A DNA stretch of 64,000 nt. It comes from Asterochloris sp. CNOR1 (Eukaryota; Chlorophyta; Trebouxiophyceae; Trebouxiales; Trebouxiaceae). The notes beneath the pieces are model-generated. The model was not told the origin of the DNA and did no database searches. It saw only the letters and a list, made by a program, of their open reading frames with translations. Within the stretch, counting starts at the first letter, position 1; the number at the start of each line of letters is the position of its first letter. The stretch covers positions 2,170,001 through 2,234,000 of the forward strand of contig OZ017746.1 in assembly GCA_963969365.1 (NCBI GenBank). Direction: 5' to 3'. Made by a program: the position numbers and the translations under genes. Positions 34,301-46,400 of this stretch are shown piece after piece.

Positions 34301-37300
34301 GAGTGCCAAGTCCGTTGCAGCTGAGCATGAGCGCAGGGCCAGCGCCAGCAGCCTGGCTGCTGAAGCTGCTGCCAATCAAGCCGACCTGCTGCGCAGGTCT
34401 GTCGCAGTGGAGCATGCATGGTCGTGGACCCAGGCAGTCCTCCTACTACAAATAAGAGGAGCATGCATGTTAGTGAAGCCAGGCCGGCCTGGAGACGCAG
34501 CACCGTACTGCTGTGTGCCTCCTTTGTGCATGCTGCTGTGTGGCCCCTGACAGTCAACTGTTCTGTGCGGGATGCTGCCTGCCAACTCAGGCAGATGATT
34601 CAGGTAGTTCGTCGAGCTCAGCGTGCCAGTCCCCGTCCTGGTGCAGTGAGCTTGAGGCGGAGCAGCAGCTGCGCAGTGAGGCCCAGCAGCAGCTGCAACG
34701 CAGGCGCCAGCAGCACGAGGCGGCTCTGCACCAGGCAGGGACCAAGCACGAGGCCTGCAGGGCATCCCTGCACACCACCCGGCAGCAGCTGCATGAGGCG
34801 GAGGCTGCTGCGGACATGCGGATGCAGCAGGTGCTGACTCTCAGCAGCAGGGGCTCAGAGCTCCAGCAAGCTCTGGCCCAGGCTCAACAGCAGCTCAGCA
34901 CAGCTGCGGCTGCTGCTGAGGGGGCTGAGCAGCGGGCTGCGGACATGAGTCGGGAGCGCTCCACGTGGCGCGCAAAGGCGGCAGTGCTGCAGCGGGAGCT
35001 TGAAGCCGCCCAGGGGGCTGCTGAGGGGATGGAGCAACGTGCTGCGGACATGAGTAGAGAGCTCTCTGCATGGCAGGCGCAGGCGGCAATGCTGCAGCAG
35101 CAGCTAGCCGCGGTTCAGGGGGCTGCTGAGAGCAGTGCCTGCCAGCACAGTGAGCAGGTGGCAGTACTGCAGCAGCAGCTCAATGCAGCCCAGGAGGCTG
35201 CTGAGAGCACTGCCCAACAGCACAGTGAGCGGGAGGGGCAGCTGCGACGGCGGCTGGAGGCAGCGAGCCAGTCTCTCACAGATGGGCAGGCCCAGGCAGA
35301 CATCTTGCGCCGCCAGCTGGCCCAGGCTGCCACAGTGCAGGCCAACCTGCAAGAGCAGTATGAGGGTCTGCAGGGCAGGGTGGATGAGCTGGGCTCAGCC
35401 CTCATCAGTGCAAGGGAGCAGCAGACGCACCAGGTAGCTGCAGACGCAATGCAGTGCACCGCAATGTGCCAGGCGGAGAAGGTGGCGCAGCAGCATGAGG
35501 CTGAGCAGGCCCAGCTGGCAGCAGAGCTGGCGGAAGCAAGGGACCAGGCTGGTGCAGCGCAGCAGCAGGTGGCCCAGCTGTTGGCAGAGCTGGCGCATGC
35601 CAGGGAGCAGGCGGCTGCAGCACAGCAGCAGCTGGAGGACAGGCAGGCAGCCTTCACGGACCAGATGCAGGCTGCCTTGCAGCAACACCAACAGGCTGAG
35701 CAGGGCCTGCAGCAGCAGCTGAGCACCCAGCAGGCTGAGGTCTCGCAGCTATCGACCTCTCTGGCGGCAGGCCAGCGGCAGCTGTCCAGTCTGCAGCGGG
35801 AGCACAACGCCACCACTCAGGCCCTGCAGGAGGAGCTGACTGCCAGGGTGGCTGAGCTGGCTGCCAGCCTGCAGAGCGCCCAGCAGGCCAGCGCTGGGCA
35901 TGAGGAGCAAGCTGGCCACCTGGCACGGGAGGTGGACAGCCAGAGGAGCGTCCTGGCAGATGCACAGAGGGCGGCGCTGGAGCTGCAGCAGGAGGTGAAG
36001 GCTGCAGAGGCGGCACGGGTGTCTGCTGAGGCGGCCTTTGCAGGTAGGGATGTGGCTCAGCATGCTGCAGCAGTGCGCTGGTTCCACGTAGTCACCAGTA
36101 GCATACGAGCTCCTGCTCAGCCTGTGCCTCATGACCATGTCTCATAGAGCAGACAGGCTCAGCCATCTCTCAGGGAGCACAGGCGTCTCACGTCGGGCAA
36201 TGGGGCAACTGTCAACCTCCAACACAAGCCGTCTCTGCATGTCCTGTTGCTGGCGTGCAGGCAGGCAGTTCGCTGCACAGCAGCTGCAGCGGGAGCTCTC
36301 GCATGCCAGGGCAGACAAGCAGGCCATGCAGGGCTTGCTGCAGCAGCTGGAGCGGAACCTGCAGCGCACCATGTGCGAGCTGGCAGAGAGGGGAGAGCTG
36401 GCAGTCGAGCTGGACGAGCAGGTCACAGTGAGTTTCTTTGGGTGATTCACAGCACGCAGCAGTATGAGTGTCTCTGGCATGCTGCTAACTGCTGGAAAAT
36501 GCCACTGAGGAGTGAAATGGCATATTGCTGTCTGCTGATTGGGGGTAGAGCGCAGCAACATATTTTGCGGAAGACAGTCCAGAGTCAAGCTGCCTGCATG
36601 CAGGACTGGGCAGGTTCACACACTGGCAGTGCTGCTGTCTGCAGTTTGGGGATGATCAATCAAAGAACTACACTGAGAGATTGGGCCTGCCATGTGTATG
36701 GCACCTTGCAAAGGCAGCGCATGCGGCTGCAGGCCCTGAAAGCCCAGTGCAGCAGCCTGGCTGCAGCCTGTGACGCAGCTGGCGCCCAGCAGCAGCAGGC
36801 TCTGGCAGGACTGCAGTCAGAAGTTACTGCTGCGGGAGAGCACAGGGCTGCGGCAGAGGCTGCAAAGGCCGCGGCAGAGGGACAGCTAGGGGGCGCTCTG
36901 GCTCAGATTGCAGCCACCTCTCAGCAGCTGGAGTCTCTGCAAGGGGTTGCTGACCAGCTGAGGAAGGAGTGCAGGGCTGCCAAGGCGGAGGTGACGTCAC
37001 AACTGGAGCCTGTGCATGATGTGCAAGCCCTCATTGTTGTGGTTACTGTTGCAGCTGAATGGGCAAAGTTGTGCTGTGCCCTGTTCTGGCAGCAGTCATG
37101 GCCGGTGGTGCTGCACACTGGCTTCGTCATCTTAAAGCATTTGCACTAGTGTCCTCCAGAGGTGGCAGACAGCAGTGTGCCCCTCCAGGCTGCCAAGGTG
37201 CCTCAGCTGCAGCAACAGCTGGACCAGACCCGGGCAGAGTTGCATGCCAGCGCAGGACAGGCAACGGCAGCTGCTGCAGACACCTCAGCAGCAGTGCGGC

Positions 37301-38628
37301 GCGGGCGCGAGGCAGAGGCACGTCTGCGCGCAGTGTGCGAGGAGTGTCGCCAGCTGCAGGGGCAGGGGCAGCGGCAGGCGGCAGCAATGGCGCAGCTGCA
37401 GGCCGAGCTGCAGGAGGAGAAGGGGCGGCATGCAGACGCCCGGCGCCGCTTTGCTGAGCAGGTGTGCGGCCGGCATGGTCACAAAACCTGGGGAAGATGT
37501 TGGTGTGGGTTCGAGGGGGTTCAAAGATGCACCTCAACATCCGCCTCGCATTGTGCAACTGCCACAACTGTGGAATGGTGGAGGCCAGGCAGTTGCTTCG
37601 CTGAGCAGGTGTGCTCAGGGCGTCTGCACAGCCTGAGGCTGCACTGCCTGCAGATGAGCGCTGCCCATGGCGGCCACAGGCAGACAGTAGCCCAGACCGG
37701 CACACGGGGACCAGGCCAGCAGACTGGAGCCGATCACCAGCTGAGCCGCGCCAAAGATGGGGCAGTTGCAGGTCTGCACATTGAGATTGCTACAAGAGGG
37801 GCATGCTCCCTGCGACGCTGAGTGTTGTGTGCGCTGGCAGCGAACGCATGGCGCCAGTACAGCTGTGCCAGTACTGTGTAATGCTGGCTGAGTGCAGGAC
37901 CGCGCCCTGCTGCAAGTGTGGAGGGTCGGCCGTCTGCCCAGCGCAGGCACTCCTGGGCTGATGTGGTGCATGAAAGGCAAGCTGATGCGGTGAGCCCCAA
38001 CGGCTGCAGTGTCTACGTGCTATATGACACCTGACTGTGCAGCAAAACCGACGTTGTACAGCTGCTGGGTAGGGGCAGCAAGGTGCCAGCTGTAGGCTGC
38101 CTGTGCTGCAGCACAAGCCCGTCAGCTGCACCTATCCAGGCTGCGATCAGCACTGTTGTCGCCTCCATGCAGGCCCCGCAGCGCAGCAGTGCTCACTTCC
38201 CGGCAGCAGCCCGCAGCCCTCATGAACTCACTGGGCTGCGCAGCAGCATACACTTCCCTGTGGCTGCTCACAGACCAGAGGAGCCCACTCAGGCACAGGA
38301 TGCTGATGCTGGGCGCATTCAGCTGCTGGAGCGCCTGCTGTGCGAGAAGCAGGCAGCCCTGGACAATCTCCAGCGCAGATCCGCCAGCCAGCAGGGGGTC
38401 TTTGCAGAGCAGAAGGTGAGGTCCTCATCGGCAGCCATGTGGCAGTATTCATTGCAGGTGGTGGCTGCCAGGCAGCAAGCCATGCTGTTCAGGACCATCG
38501 TTTCCACTGCTCATCTGAATTCAATGGTCTGCTGGATGCAGGAAACCCTCAGTATCCTGGAGACGCAGCGGAAGACTGCTATTGAGAAGCTGCAGCAGGC
38601 GCGTGCCAGAAGGCGGCAGTATCACTAG
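25363..38628 (+). CDS. Kinesin-12-like motor protein with very long coiled-coil tail
   Basis: A plus-end-type kinesin with N-terminal motor. The proposed start [13 protein letters not shown] (25363) ends GNFK and splices, over a GC-AG intron (25462-25565), in frame to [13 protein letters not shown]. Motor motifs follow: [19 protein letters not shown]-loop [14 protein letters not shown] (about 26083-26122), [17 protein letters not shown], switch [12 protein letters not shown], switch II LVDLAG joined to SERQ across the intron 27484-28080, [10 protein letters not shown], and [14 protein letters not shown]. The neck is [18 protein letters not shown], the kinesin-12/KIF15 type. From 29950 onward almost everything is Gln/Ala/Leu/Glu heptad coiled coil, with two exons of about 1.5 kb (31810-33324 and about 34590-36043). 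A small VQTDRPAD duplication lies near 31150. It ends RARRRQYH at 38626-38628. Kinesin-12s act in spindle and phragmoplast/phycoplast microtubule arrays. Family assignment is from memory. Confidence 0.9.
26202..26280 (+). repeat. Tandem repeat in a kinesin intron
   Basis: Two copies of a roughly 28-base unit (26202-26229 and 26253-26280) share GTGCAGC and CTGTCATGCAGCT. They sit in the intron after the P-loop exon. Confidence 0.7.
26401..26512 (+). repeat. Exon-end/donor duplicated into the kinesin intron
   Basis: The exon end and donor (26401-26432, reading IEEAQAGR then GTGAGC) recurs at 26481-26512 with about 85 percent identity. In the copy the donor GT has become GC (GGGCGAGC). A weaker third copy ends near 26604 with AAAGTGAGC. 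Confidence 0.8.
27463..27650 (+). repeat. Three copies of the switch II exon end
   Basis: The junction encoding LVDLAG plus donor (27463-27500) recurs at about 27527-27565 and 27608-27650. The third copy keeps a complete CAGGTGGGGC donor; the second has lost the GT (CAGGAGGGGC). Confidence 0.8.
28964..29258 (+). repeat. Four-copy array of the kinesin neck-exon donor
   Basis: The exon end with GTGCACAAG|GTGGGG (about 28964-28995) is followed by copies at about 29036-29066 (GTGCACAAGTTACG), 29157-29190 (GCGCACAATGTGAGC) and 29228-29258 (ATGCACAAGACG). Each also keeps an upstream ATGTACAGAG-like part. Confidence 0.75.
30608..30760 (+). repeat. Duplicated acceptor region upstream of a kinesin coiled-coil exon
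   Basis: A unit of about 60 bases at 30608-30668 and again at 30697-30757 (offset about 90) shares CACAGATGCTTCAGCCCC-like sequence, possible branch region and a 3' splice-like end. Only the second abuts the open coding exon. Confidence 0.75.
37447..37617 (+). repeat. Exon-end copy with intact donor in a kinesin intron
   Basis: GCTGAGCAGGTGTGC at the true donor (37447-37475) occurs again exactly at about 37600-37614. The second site is a potential alternative 5' splice site. Confidence 0.8.
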
Positions 38629-39236
38629 CCTGCCTGCAATCAACCGTCATGCAAAAGCCTCTGAAGCCACCTGCCCAGAGGCTCAGTTTGCTGCTGGCTA
38701 CACTTCAAAGGGCTCTGGCCAAAGGAGGAGCAGTCAGTACTGCTGCTTTTGCTGAACACCCTGCCGCTGTGTCACAGCGTTGTGCAGGGACCACGGCCAG
38801 GTTTGAGAACTGTTGAGCCACAGCAATGCAAGAGTTTCCTGAGCATCTTGCCTGGATCTGCGTCCGTACCACAGAACCTGACACACCAGACTTAGAACCG
38901 GTCTTACTCGTCCCTAAAGCTCCACATATGATAGAAGTCAAGCAGCTCAAGTTCGGCCTGCTCTGTGCAATCAAGGACACTGCCCCCTGGACACCAGTCA
39001 GTAAGTGCAGGCGATTGGATCCCTGCCTCGAGATCTCAGCGAGCTCATGTCTGAGGATGCAGTGTACTGGCTATCTCTGCTGACGGCAGTGATTGCTGTG
39101 AATGCCTGTCTGGCAGGCTACACACAGTTTGTGATCAGACCAGTGCTCCACAAGTTTGCCTGAAAGCAGTACAGTCACAGGTGTTTCAGTCAGCGCCAAT
39201 CCAGATGCGCTGAGGGGCGCCACATGGGCATGAGGG
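38629..39236. other. Intergenic region between kinesin and the next gene
   Basis: Kinesin 3' end and promoter of the following plus-strand gene. A short open stretch at 38826-39083 lacks a good splice context and resembles no family I know, so I leave it as non-coding or undetected 5' exon. Confidence 0.4.
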
Positions 39237-42200
39237 ATGGCAGAAAAGATTGTGCCCAAGCTCCTCAGGGAGATCGACTCCAAGCTGCTGCGCGTTATTG
39301 ATCCAAACCACCTGAATGTCTCCTCATCGGTGAGCCCCTGCAGCGTCGTGATGGTCACATATATGCCTCTTTGCCACACTGTCGTGTTCTCTGCCTGTGC
39401 CTGACAGCTTGTGCACACCGTAGTGTCACACGGTTAGAACCACATCTTGCAGCCACCCCCTACTCTGCGGGTGGCTTCATGGGAAGCACAGCGACAGGAA
39501 GGGGCAAAGCAGCTGTACGCGTCTCTGGGGCCTAACAGCAACTTAGACTTGCTTGAGGCTGCAGGAACATTCACGTTCTGTGGGGCCCGGCAGCCCCACC
39601 TTTGCTTCTGCACAGAGCCTCAGTCGGGGCCCGCGGCAAAACAGCCTCAACTGATGCTGCAACAACATTGATGCATTTGCTCGTGCAGAGGGCCCCAGTT
39701 GGGGCTCACAGCGACATGGAAGAGGACAAGGAGCTCCGCGAGTTCCTGTGCGGCGGCATCTTCTCAGACGTGACCGGCGAGCTCAACGAGCTGGCTCAAG
39801 GTAGCCCGTGACTCCAGTGCACGCCTCAGCTGGCTTAAGGGTGGTAGGAGTGCCTGCATCTGGCACGAAGCTTGGCTGCAGCCCAGCCAGCTATGGAGGG
39901 GTGCCTGCCGCCTGCTGAAGGATTGCGTCACCTCTAAAAGATGCTCTGGTGAGGATGCCAGGGCAGTCCAGTGCCCAGTTCTGCATCCGCTGGGAGGGTT
40001 GCGCGGCATGCTTTGGCATGGCTGCCTCCAGCTGGCTCAAGGGGCGCCTACTCTCCCTTGGTTGGCTTCATCTGGGCTAGTGATGTCACATGACACTCTG
40101 CTGAGGCTCTTCGAGCTGTACAGCTTGGGCTTGAGTCAACCGCACTGTATTGGGCCTGCCGCCAGCTGCCTTCAACTTCCTCTAAAAGGGGCGGCCTCCA
40201 GCCCCTGAGCCAGCACCTAGGCATGCTTAGGTGGTTCTGCATTAGGCAAGACCCTGCTGTCGTGTAACAACCACCACCTGCCGCTCTGAAGCATGGAGGT
40301 GTGTCAGGCCTCTGCTGCTGTGCTCTGCATGCCACTGTCCTGACAAGGCTCCCGCCCCGTGCAGCCAAGCTTGCCAAACCAGCAGGAACGCGTTACTATG
40401 AGGTCCTTGCCCCTCACTATGCTAAGGTGAGCAGCAGCCCTCCAAGCAAAGCCAGCTTTGCGCTGTGGCCTCTCTCCTGCAGAGGAAGCCCTACTGCTGT
40501 GTTGCCCCACGCCTGCTGGGGTGGCAGACAGCTTGCCAAGCATGTTTGCCACTGCACAGAGCATCTGCTCTCCTTCGTGCTTCAGCATTATGAGCAGCCC
40601 TTGTGTCTGCAATGAAGGCAGGCAGGCAGCTTAAGCAGTCTCCATGCATGTATTGTCTGGCTGCAGAACCACACAGATGCCAGGATCCTGCTCATCCGCT
40701 TCCAGAAGCTGTGGGGGCAGCCATACGTCGCACCCATTTGCACCCTTCTGCTCCACCGCGCCCTGATGGAGCACAAGGCCAAGGTCACTGGGGAGGGGGA
40801 CTGCTCCAGGGTGCTCAACGTGATGATTGAGGGTGTGTCTCTGCCTGGAAATTGACAGTGACTGCCCTGTTCCGTGCTGAGGGCTTGGTGACCTGAGGTC
40901 AGGTGCCCGCCAGAAAGTGTGACCAATTGCCTGCTTGGTGTTTGAGGGTGACTGCCTGCCTGATGATCTGGAGGTGAATGCATGGCAGATGTTGGAGTGA
41001 GCCCAGAATGGTGTAGAGCCAGTCTGGCATACCGTGAGCGAGGCTGGGAGTGCCCGCGGGGGGTTGAGTGCCTACCTGGTAAATGACTGCTTGTCAGCTC
41101 TGCCAGCTGCCTGCCTGGCAGCTGATGGCCACTTGATGGCAGCCATTGCCTACAGGCACTACGAAGTCAATGCCTACCTCTGGGGGATGTGCATACAAGC
41201 GCCAAGCAGTCCAAGGCACTGCCCAGCTGCCATGCTCTGCCTGCAGGTGCCGAGCAGCTGTTCTGGGGGGATGTGCACGCCAGTGCTGAGCGCTTCAAAG
41301 CGCTGTTCAGCTACCTTGCAGATGGCGTGGTCTTCAACGCAGACCAGCACATGCTGGACGACCTGCCCCTCTCCTGTCGGCGCCTTCTGTTGCGTGTGGC
41401 GGCCGGCTTCCTGCCATACTACTCTGCAGCACCTGTGAGCACGTGCTGGCTTTGACGTATCAGTTGCAGGGGCTGTGACCTGGCCTGCTGGGACTCCGGG
41501 CTATGCAGTCTTCCTGCCCCACTGTTCTGTGGCCGTGAGCACCTCTGCATGCAAGTGCATGCTCTGTGCAGCTCTGAGCGCCTGCTGGGCTGAGGGCGTG
41601 CCGATGTGACTGTCTGGAGGTGATCCTGCTGGCCAGACCATCCCGCTGCAGCTGTCAGCCCCTGCTGAAATTGTGAGCTTAGCTACTGGCATTGTGAGCT
41701 CAGCTGCTGTGGTCTGAGAGCTCAACTGTTGACTTTGAGAGCTGGTGCCTGTACTGCTGGCAGAGCCCCTGGTGGGGTGCGACCTGCAACGCTGACCCTC
41801 TGCGTCTCCTGCATGGCAGTGAGGCTTGCTGTGGTCGGCTGCTCAGCTGGTAGCTGAAGGCTTCCTGCTGCATGCGCCACAGCAAGGAGCACCCAGCAAA
41901 ATGCACTCAGCAAGGAGCACTCAGCAAGCTTGCAGCGCCGCCTTCCTCATGCTGACACCTGCCTGCTGCCTGAGAGCTGCCTGTGCTGGCCTGCAGAGCG
42001 TGCCACGGGCGGCTGCAGAGTTCCCTTCTCCTGCCCACACTCTGGTGCAGGGAGGTCACACCCCAGGGGAGGGCACTGACTTCATGCTGCAGTCAGTGAC
42101 AGCCGTCCTGCCCGGCATGCGCGCTGAGAGCAGCCTGCTGAGGTACTTGAGGAACCTGCAGGTGAGGCGCGCGAGATGCTGACTGTAAGGGTGCCACAAA

Positions 42201-43185
42201 CAGGGAGAAGCTGGCTGGGGCGCAGCCCGCGACTGTGCAGTCTGCTGAAGCTCTGCTTGCCTGAGTGTCCACCATACCGATATGGTGCCAAGCTGCAGCC
42301 TGGAATTAAGCAGGCATGTCATGGCCAGCAAGGCAGGTTCGGCGCGTGCTGAGCACTTGCTGCTTGCTGAAACATGCACATGTATCTCCATCCCCTGGCA
42401 GCACAAGCCTTTTCAAGCATGCTGGTGTCAGGGTGCCAGACGGAGGACTGAGGTCTTGAGCGGCCTGCCGCTGCACATGCCGTCCGCTTCTGCGTGGTGC
42501 GTCCTCAATGCAGGCGTGTGACTGCAGGCGCTACAGCGCTACCCTTTCACTGCCGCAAGTGGCCGCATGACGCGACTGCGCCTCCAGGCTGAGCTTCACA
42601 GCCTCACCCTCTCAGGCGGGCCCAGGTACCTCCCACGGTCAGTGAATCAGGCAGCCTTCCAGACACTCAACCGCCTGTTCCCCATGGTGAGGCCTGGGGC
42701 AGGCACTGACTGACACATATGAGCAAGCCGCTGCGGTGCCCAGCCTTTGGGGCAGGGGGCAGGCATTCGGTACCCCTGCAAGAGCGCCAGGCCACTTCCC
42801 TGGTCCCGCTCTGCGTTGTCCATCCCTGACAAGGCATCCCGCTGCACACCGAGGCAGCCTGCAGTCTAGCTCTCCAGTTGCCCTGGGCCCTGTGCCTGAC
42901 CCAGGCACCCTGCTGCACCTACGGCAGCAGGTGTCAATGCTGCAGGGCTGCTTCACAAAATGACTACTGTGGCTGCAGGGGCAGCGCTCCCGCAAGTGGG
43001 TCAGCCTGGCCTTCAAGGTCCTGCACCCCACAGAGTGGCCATCCGCCTGCAGAGATGCCCTGTGGTCCAGTCTAGACACCCTGGCGGCCTGGCTGCGCTT
43101 CTCATGGGACTCCACGCTGGGGGCAGCCATCAGGATTGCCAGCTCCCTCTGGCCCTTCCCGCGTCGCCACAAACAATATCCTTAA
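39237..43185 (+). CDS. Conserved plant/algal protein of unknown function
   Basis: The ATG at 39237 starts MAEKIVPKLLREIDSKLLRV. Following exons give LREFLCGGIFSDVTGELNEL, GTRYYEVLAPHYAK, then HTDARILLIRFQKLWGQPYV and APICTLLLHRALMEHK. Next come AEQLFWGDVHASAERFKALF, DFMLQSVTAVLPGMRAESSL and GGPRYLPRSVNQAAFQTLN. The last exon starts GQRSRKWVSLAFKVLHPTEW and ends PFPRRHKQYP, stop at 43183-43185. These blocks, in this order, match my recollection of a large uncharacterised land-plant protein (blocks like LLIRFxKLWGQ-YVAPI, PGGPxYPTRxVRHAAW, LLHPxYWPSSC). No catalytic motif is recognisable; the sequence is mostly helical and the last 70 residues hydrophobic/aromatic, perhaps membrane-associated. 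Introns carry decayed donor copies (39826, 40026, 41661-41745). Confidence 0.75.
41661..41745 (+). repeat. Short tandem repeat of donor-like units
   Basis: Four imperfect units of about 22 bases, each with a GTGAGCT/GAGAGCT core (ATTGTGAGCTTAG, ATTGTGAGCTCAG, TCTGAGAGCTCAA, TTTGAGAGCTGG), in an intron of the conserved gene. Two keep a full GTGAGC donor motif. Confidence 0.75.
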
Positions 43186-43495
43186 CTTCAAACATCTGCT
43201 GGCTGCTGTCCCTTCCTCTCCCCCACTCCCCTCCCCCCCGCCACCCCGGGCCAGCTTGCAATTGCTCCCTCCGATGCTACCAATGAAGCTGGCTGAGGTC
43301 GTCAACTGCATGAAGTTGGCTTTAGTACCCATTCATTCTTCTCCTTCCCTAAATCACGGCGATCTGCAGATCTCATTACAGCTCATAGGACTTTTTACAA
43401 CGCTTCGAGCTGCCAGCCTGTTGCGTCGAGTTTGCCTGCTGCTCAAGTTCAGTACACCATCTCCAGCCTTGAAGCAAGGACGGAGCGCCCGCATC
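43186..43495. other. Intergenic region with pyrimidine tract
   Basis: Between the conserved gene and the receptor-like kinase gene. Holds a C/T-only tract at about 43208-43241 and then a more AT-rich stretch (43310-43400), a likely promoter for the kinase gene. No coding exon is seen. Confidence 0.5.
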
Positions 43496-46400
43496 ATGTC
43501 TCGAGGCTTTCATGCGCTGGTGTTACTGGCTGCCATGAGCGGTGAGCCCACGAGGCAGCATGGCGTAACGGGCTGCCATCACGACGTGCATGCCAGCCTG
43601 TCCATTCTGGCACACAACCAGTCCCAACTGCTTTGCTCCATCTTGGACAGCACTGCCTTCCTCGGGGTTACTGATCAACAGAGGCATTGCCAGGTTGCTG
43701 CCAGCTGCCTTGTCAGCTGCATTCAACAGCTCCCTGTTGCCTCTGTGCTACTGCCAGAGGACTCCAGAGCCGTCGGGCATCTAGGCAGCAAGCCGGCGCC
43801 ATTGTGTTGGAAGCTGCCAGCTTTGGCGCTTGACTTTCTCCGCTACCCACTGTAACACCTCCTGCCTACAGGTTCTGGGCTCGCCCAGAGCAGCACCACT
43901 AGCCTGCAGTCCTTCTGCGCGCCCTTCACAGCCAATGTGGACACAACCACCTGGCAAACGGCTCAGACAGTCCTCAACGACACCTCGGTATTCAGCATCC
44001 TCAACGCAGGAGCGACAGGGCAGCTGCTCGGCAACTGGCCGCCTGTGGGTGAGTTGAAAGCCCACATGCATCATCTTGCTCGTCACTGAGTTGTGCACTG
44101 CACAACGAGATGCTGCTGGCACCCCTGCTGAGCATGACATGAGAACCAGAGCACAGGGCAGCCTCAGGCCTCCTGCTGTTCCTGCGGGAGTTGGGGCATG
44201 GCACTGAGCAGCTTTCTCGCTGTGCAGAGGGCAGCCCTGGACCCCGCAATGCTACGATGCTGGCACTGACCAACAAGGCAGTTGGGGAGCTTGCACAGTC
44301 CCTGGGACAGCCTGCAGATGGCAGCACCACATTCCTCAACCCCAACTCCCAGACCACCATCAATTACCTGAAAGCCCTGATCACGCCACTTTACCAGGAA
44401 CTCAAAGCTCTGGATGTGTATGGGGACGACTCGGTGAGTGCCTGCATTGGTAACAATACACAGCAGCTATTGCCTGAGGTGCACAGATGAGTAGGATTCA
44501 CAGATCTGGCATCAAGCCTCTGTTGCCTGCTGCATGGAGCGTAGGCCTACACAGCAACTTGGACTGCACAAGGAGCCCAGACACACACCCGCCGCACCAG
44601 GCCTGCACAGCTGGTCGGCCTACACTCCCTGCTGAGCTGTGTACAGAGATCTCGCTGATGTTTACAAGATCTGGACCCTTTGCCGAATCTGCCCCTTGCC
44701 TGCTGCAGCTGTGGGCCAATGGCACCACCATCCCCTTCGGCAGCAGCAGCTTCCAGTTAGTTCAGGAGCCACTTGTCAACCCGCCCAACTCCTCAGGTGA
44801 GCAAAGTTCCTCAATTTAGTGAGACACCTGCTGCCATTTGCGACTGCTGAGGCGCCCCACCCCGTGATCACTTTGCAGTGGTTAGCTGCTGACTGGCTGG
44901 CAGGCGGCCGGTTCACAGTGCTTCTGCCGTGCCTGCCACCCGTATTATACCCGCCTCGTCACACTTCCTCAATCATGACTTGTGACAGTGCTGGCCACAC
45001 CACTGCTTGCTACTTGCTGGCTGTCAGTGAGAATGCCGGTGCTGAGACGACCACCGGCTCCCTGCAGGATACGGCGGGCAGCCCCTGGTGTACATGCGCC
45101 TCAATGGCACCACTCTGCCTCAGGCACTTCTAAATCCGCCGTTCATCGTCCAGGGGTACATCACTGCCAGCGGTGGCCGCTGTGCTCTGTACAGGTGTGC
45201 AGGTTGCTTCAAAGTGTATGCCGTGGAGAGAGTGCAGCTGCCCGCTGTTGGAGGTGCTGAGCACTGCATCTGCTGCAGCAGAGTGCGGTTGGCTGCTGAT
45301 GACTGCACGGCACCCCGCATTTGGTGCAGCAGGGTGCAGCTGGTCTTCCACGACTGCTCATCAGTGGCTTGGTGATGACGCCTGCCAGTGTCCCTTGCAG
45401 GCAGATTGTGTACCCCATTGACAGCTGGCCCTTCAAGGGGGTGATGCCACCAGCACAGAGCCGACCTGCCAGCTCTGCCACAGCCTCAGCAGGGCGTCAC
45501 ATGCTGGACTTTTGAGCACCTCGCCAGCGAAGAGGCCATGTTTGATCTGTTATGATCCCCATCCCTTGCTTTCCCCTCAGCGTTTTATTGACAGGCTATC
45601 TCTTGATGAGCACACCCAGCAGTGTGCGTGCCCGCCACATGCTACATTTTTGCCTTACTCTTCTCCTCAACTCAGTGGCTCTGCTTTTTGTGTACCAGTT
45701 AGGACGAGATTCATGTAAGCTCAGACTGCCCAACACGTGAAGAGTGAATCTGTACCTCAGTGCTATCTCGGATGACACATCCGTGTAGTCACTCATTTCA
45801 AGGAAGGGGCAAGTAGGACACGGTTTCGATTTGTGTGGGGGGACCAGATACTTGAAGTACGAGCAGACTGCTCACCCACCTACCTCTTACAACAGGCTGT
45901 ACTGCACCGCGAGGAACCCGTTCATGACCAATTCCGATGCGAGCCTTCATAATGTTCTCTCCCAGGCAGCAGCAGCCAGATGGCACAGGGCTGTGGGGCA
46001 GGTCCGGATGCAGCTGAGAGTGCTGCAGCGCTTCAGGTGAGACAGCAGCCATGCAGTGATCAAGAACTTCGCCTCAAGGTGAAGTGTGCTGCAGGACGCT
46101 GGTGGACCAGCCTGGCAGGATCATTGAAGTGGCGCAGCTGTTGAACCAGAAGCCGCTGGGCGAGGGGGCTTTCAGCCTAGGTGAGTGGCCCACGTGTGCT
46201 CCATGACATGTCCTGCATGCAGGTCACATGTGCACAGGCACATGGGGAGGATTCTGGTGGTGCCTGGAGGGTCAGCAGGCTCTGTGTGAGAAGCAGTGGC
46301 AGCTGCAGCCTGCGCACATGTGGAGGACTCACTCTGCTTCTCAGCACAGCCAAGTGGCCGACTCCCCCCTCTGAGCTGTCAGTGTGTCCCTGTGCAGTGA

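Noticed and set aside
38826-39083. Open stretch before the conserved gene, as a possible first exon or small gene
   Set aside because: No donor that keeps a frame into 39237, and no family resemblance; the ATG at 39237 already starts a conserved-looking N-terminus.
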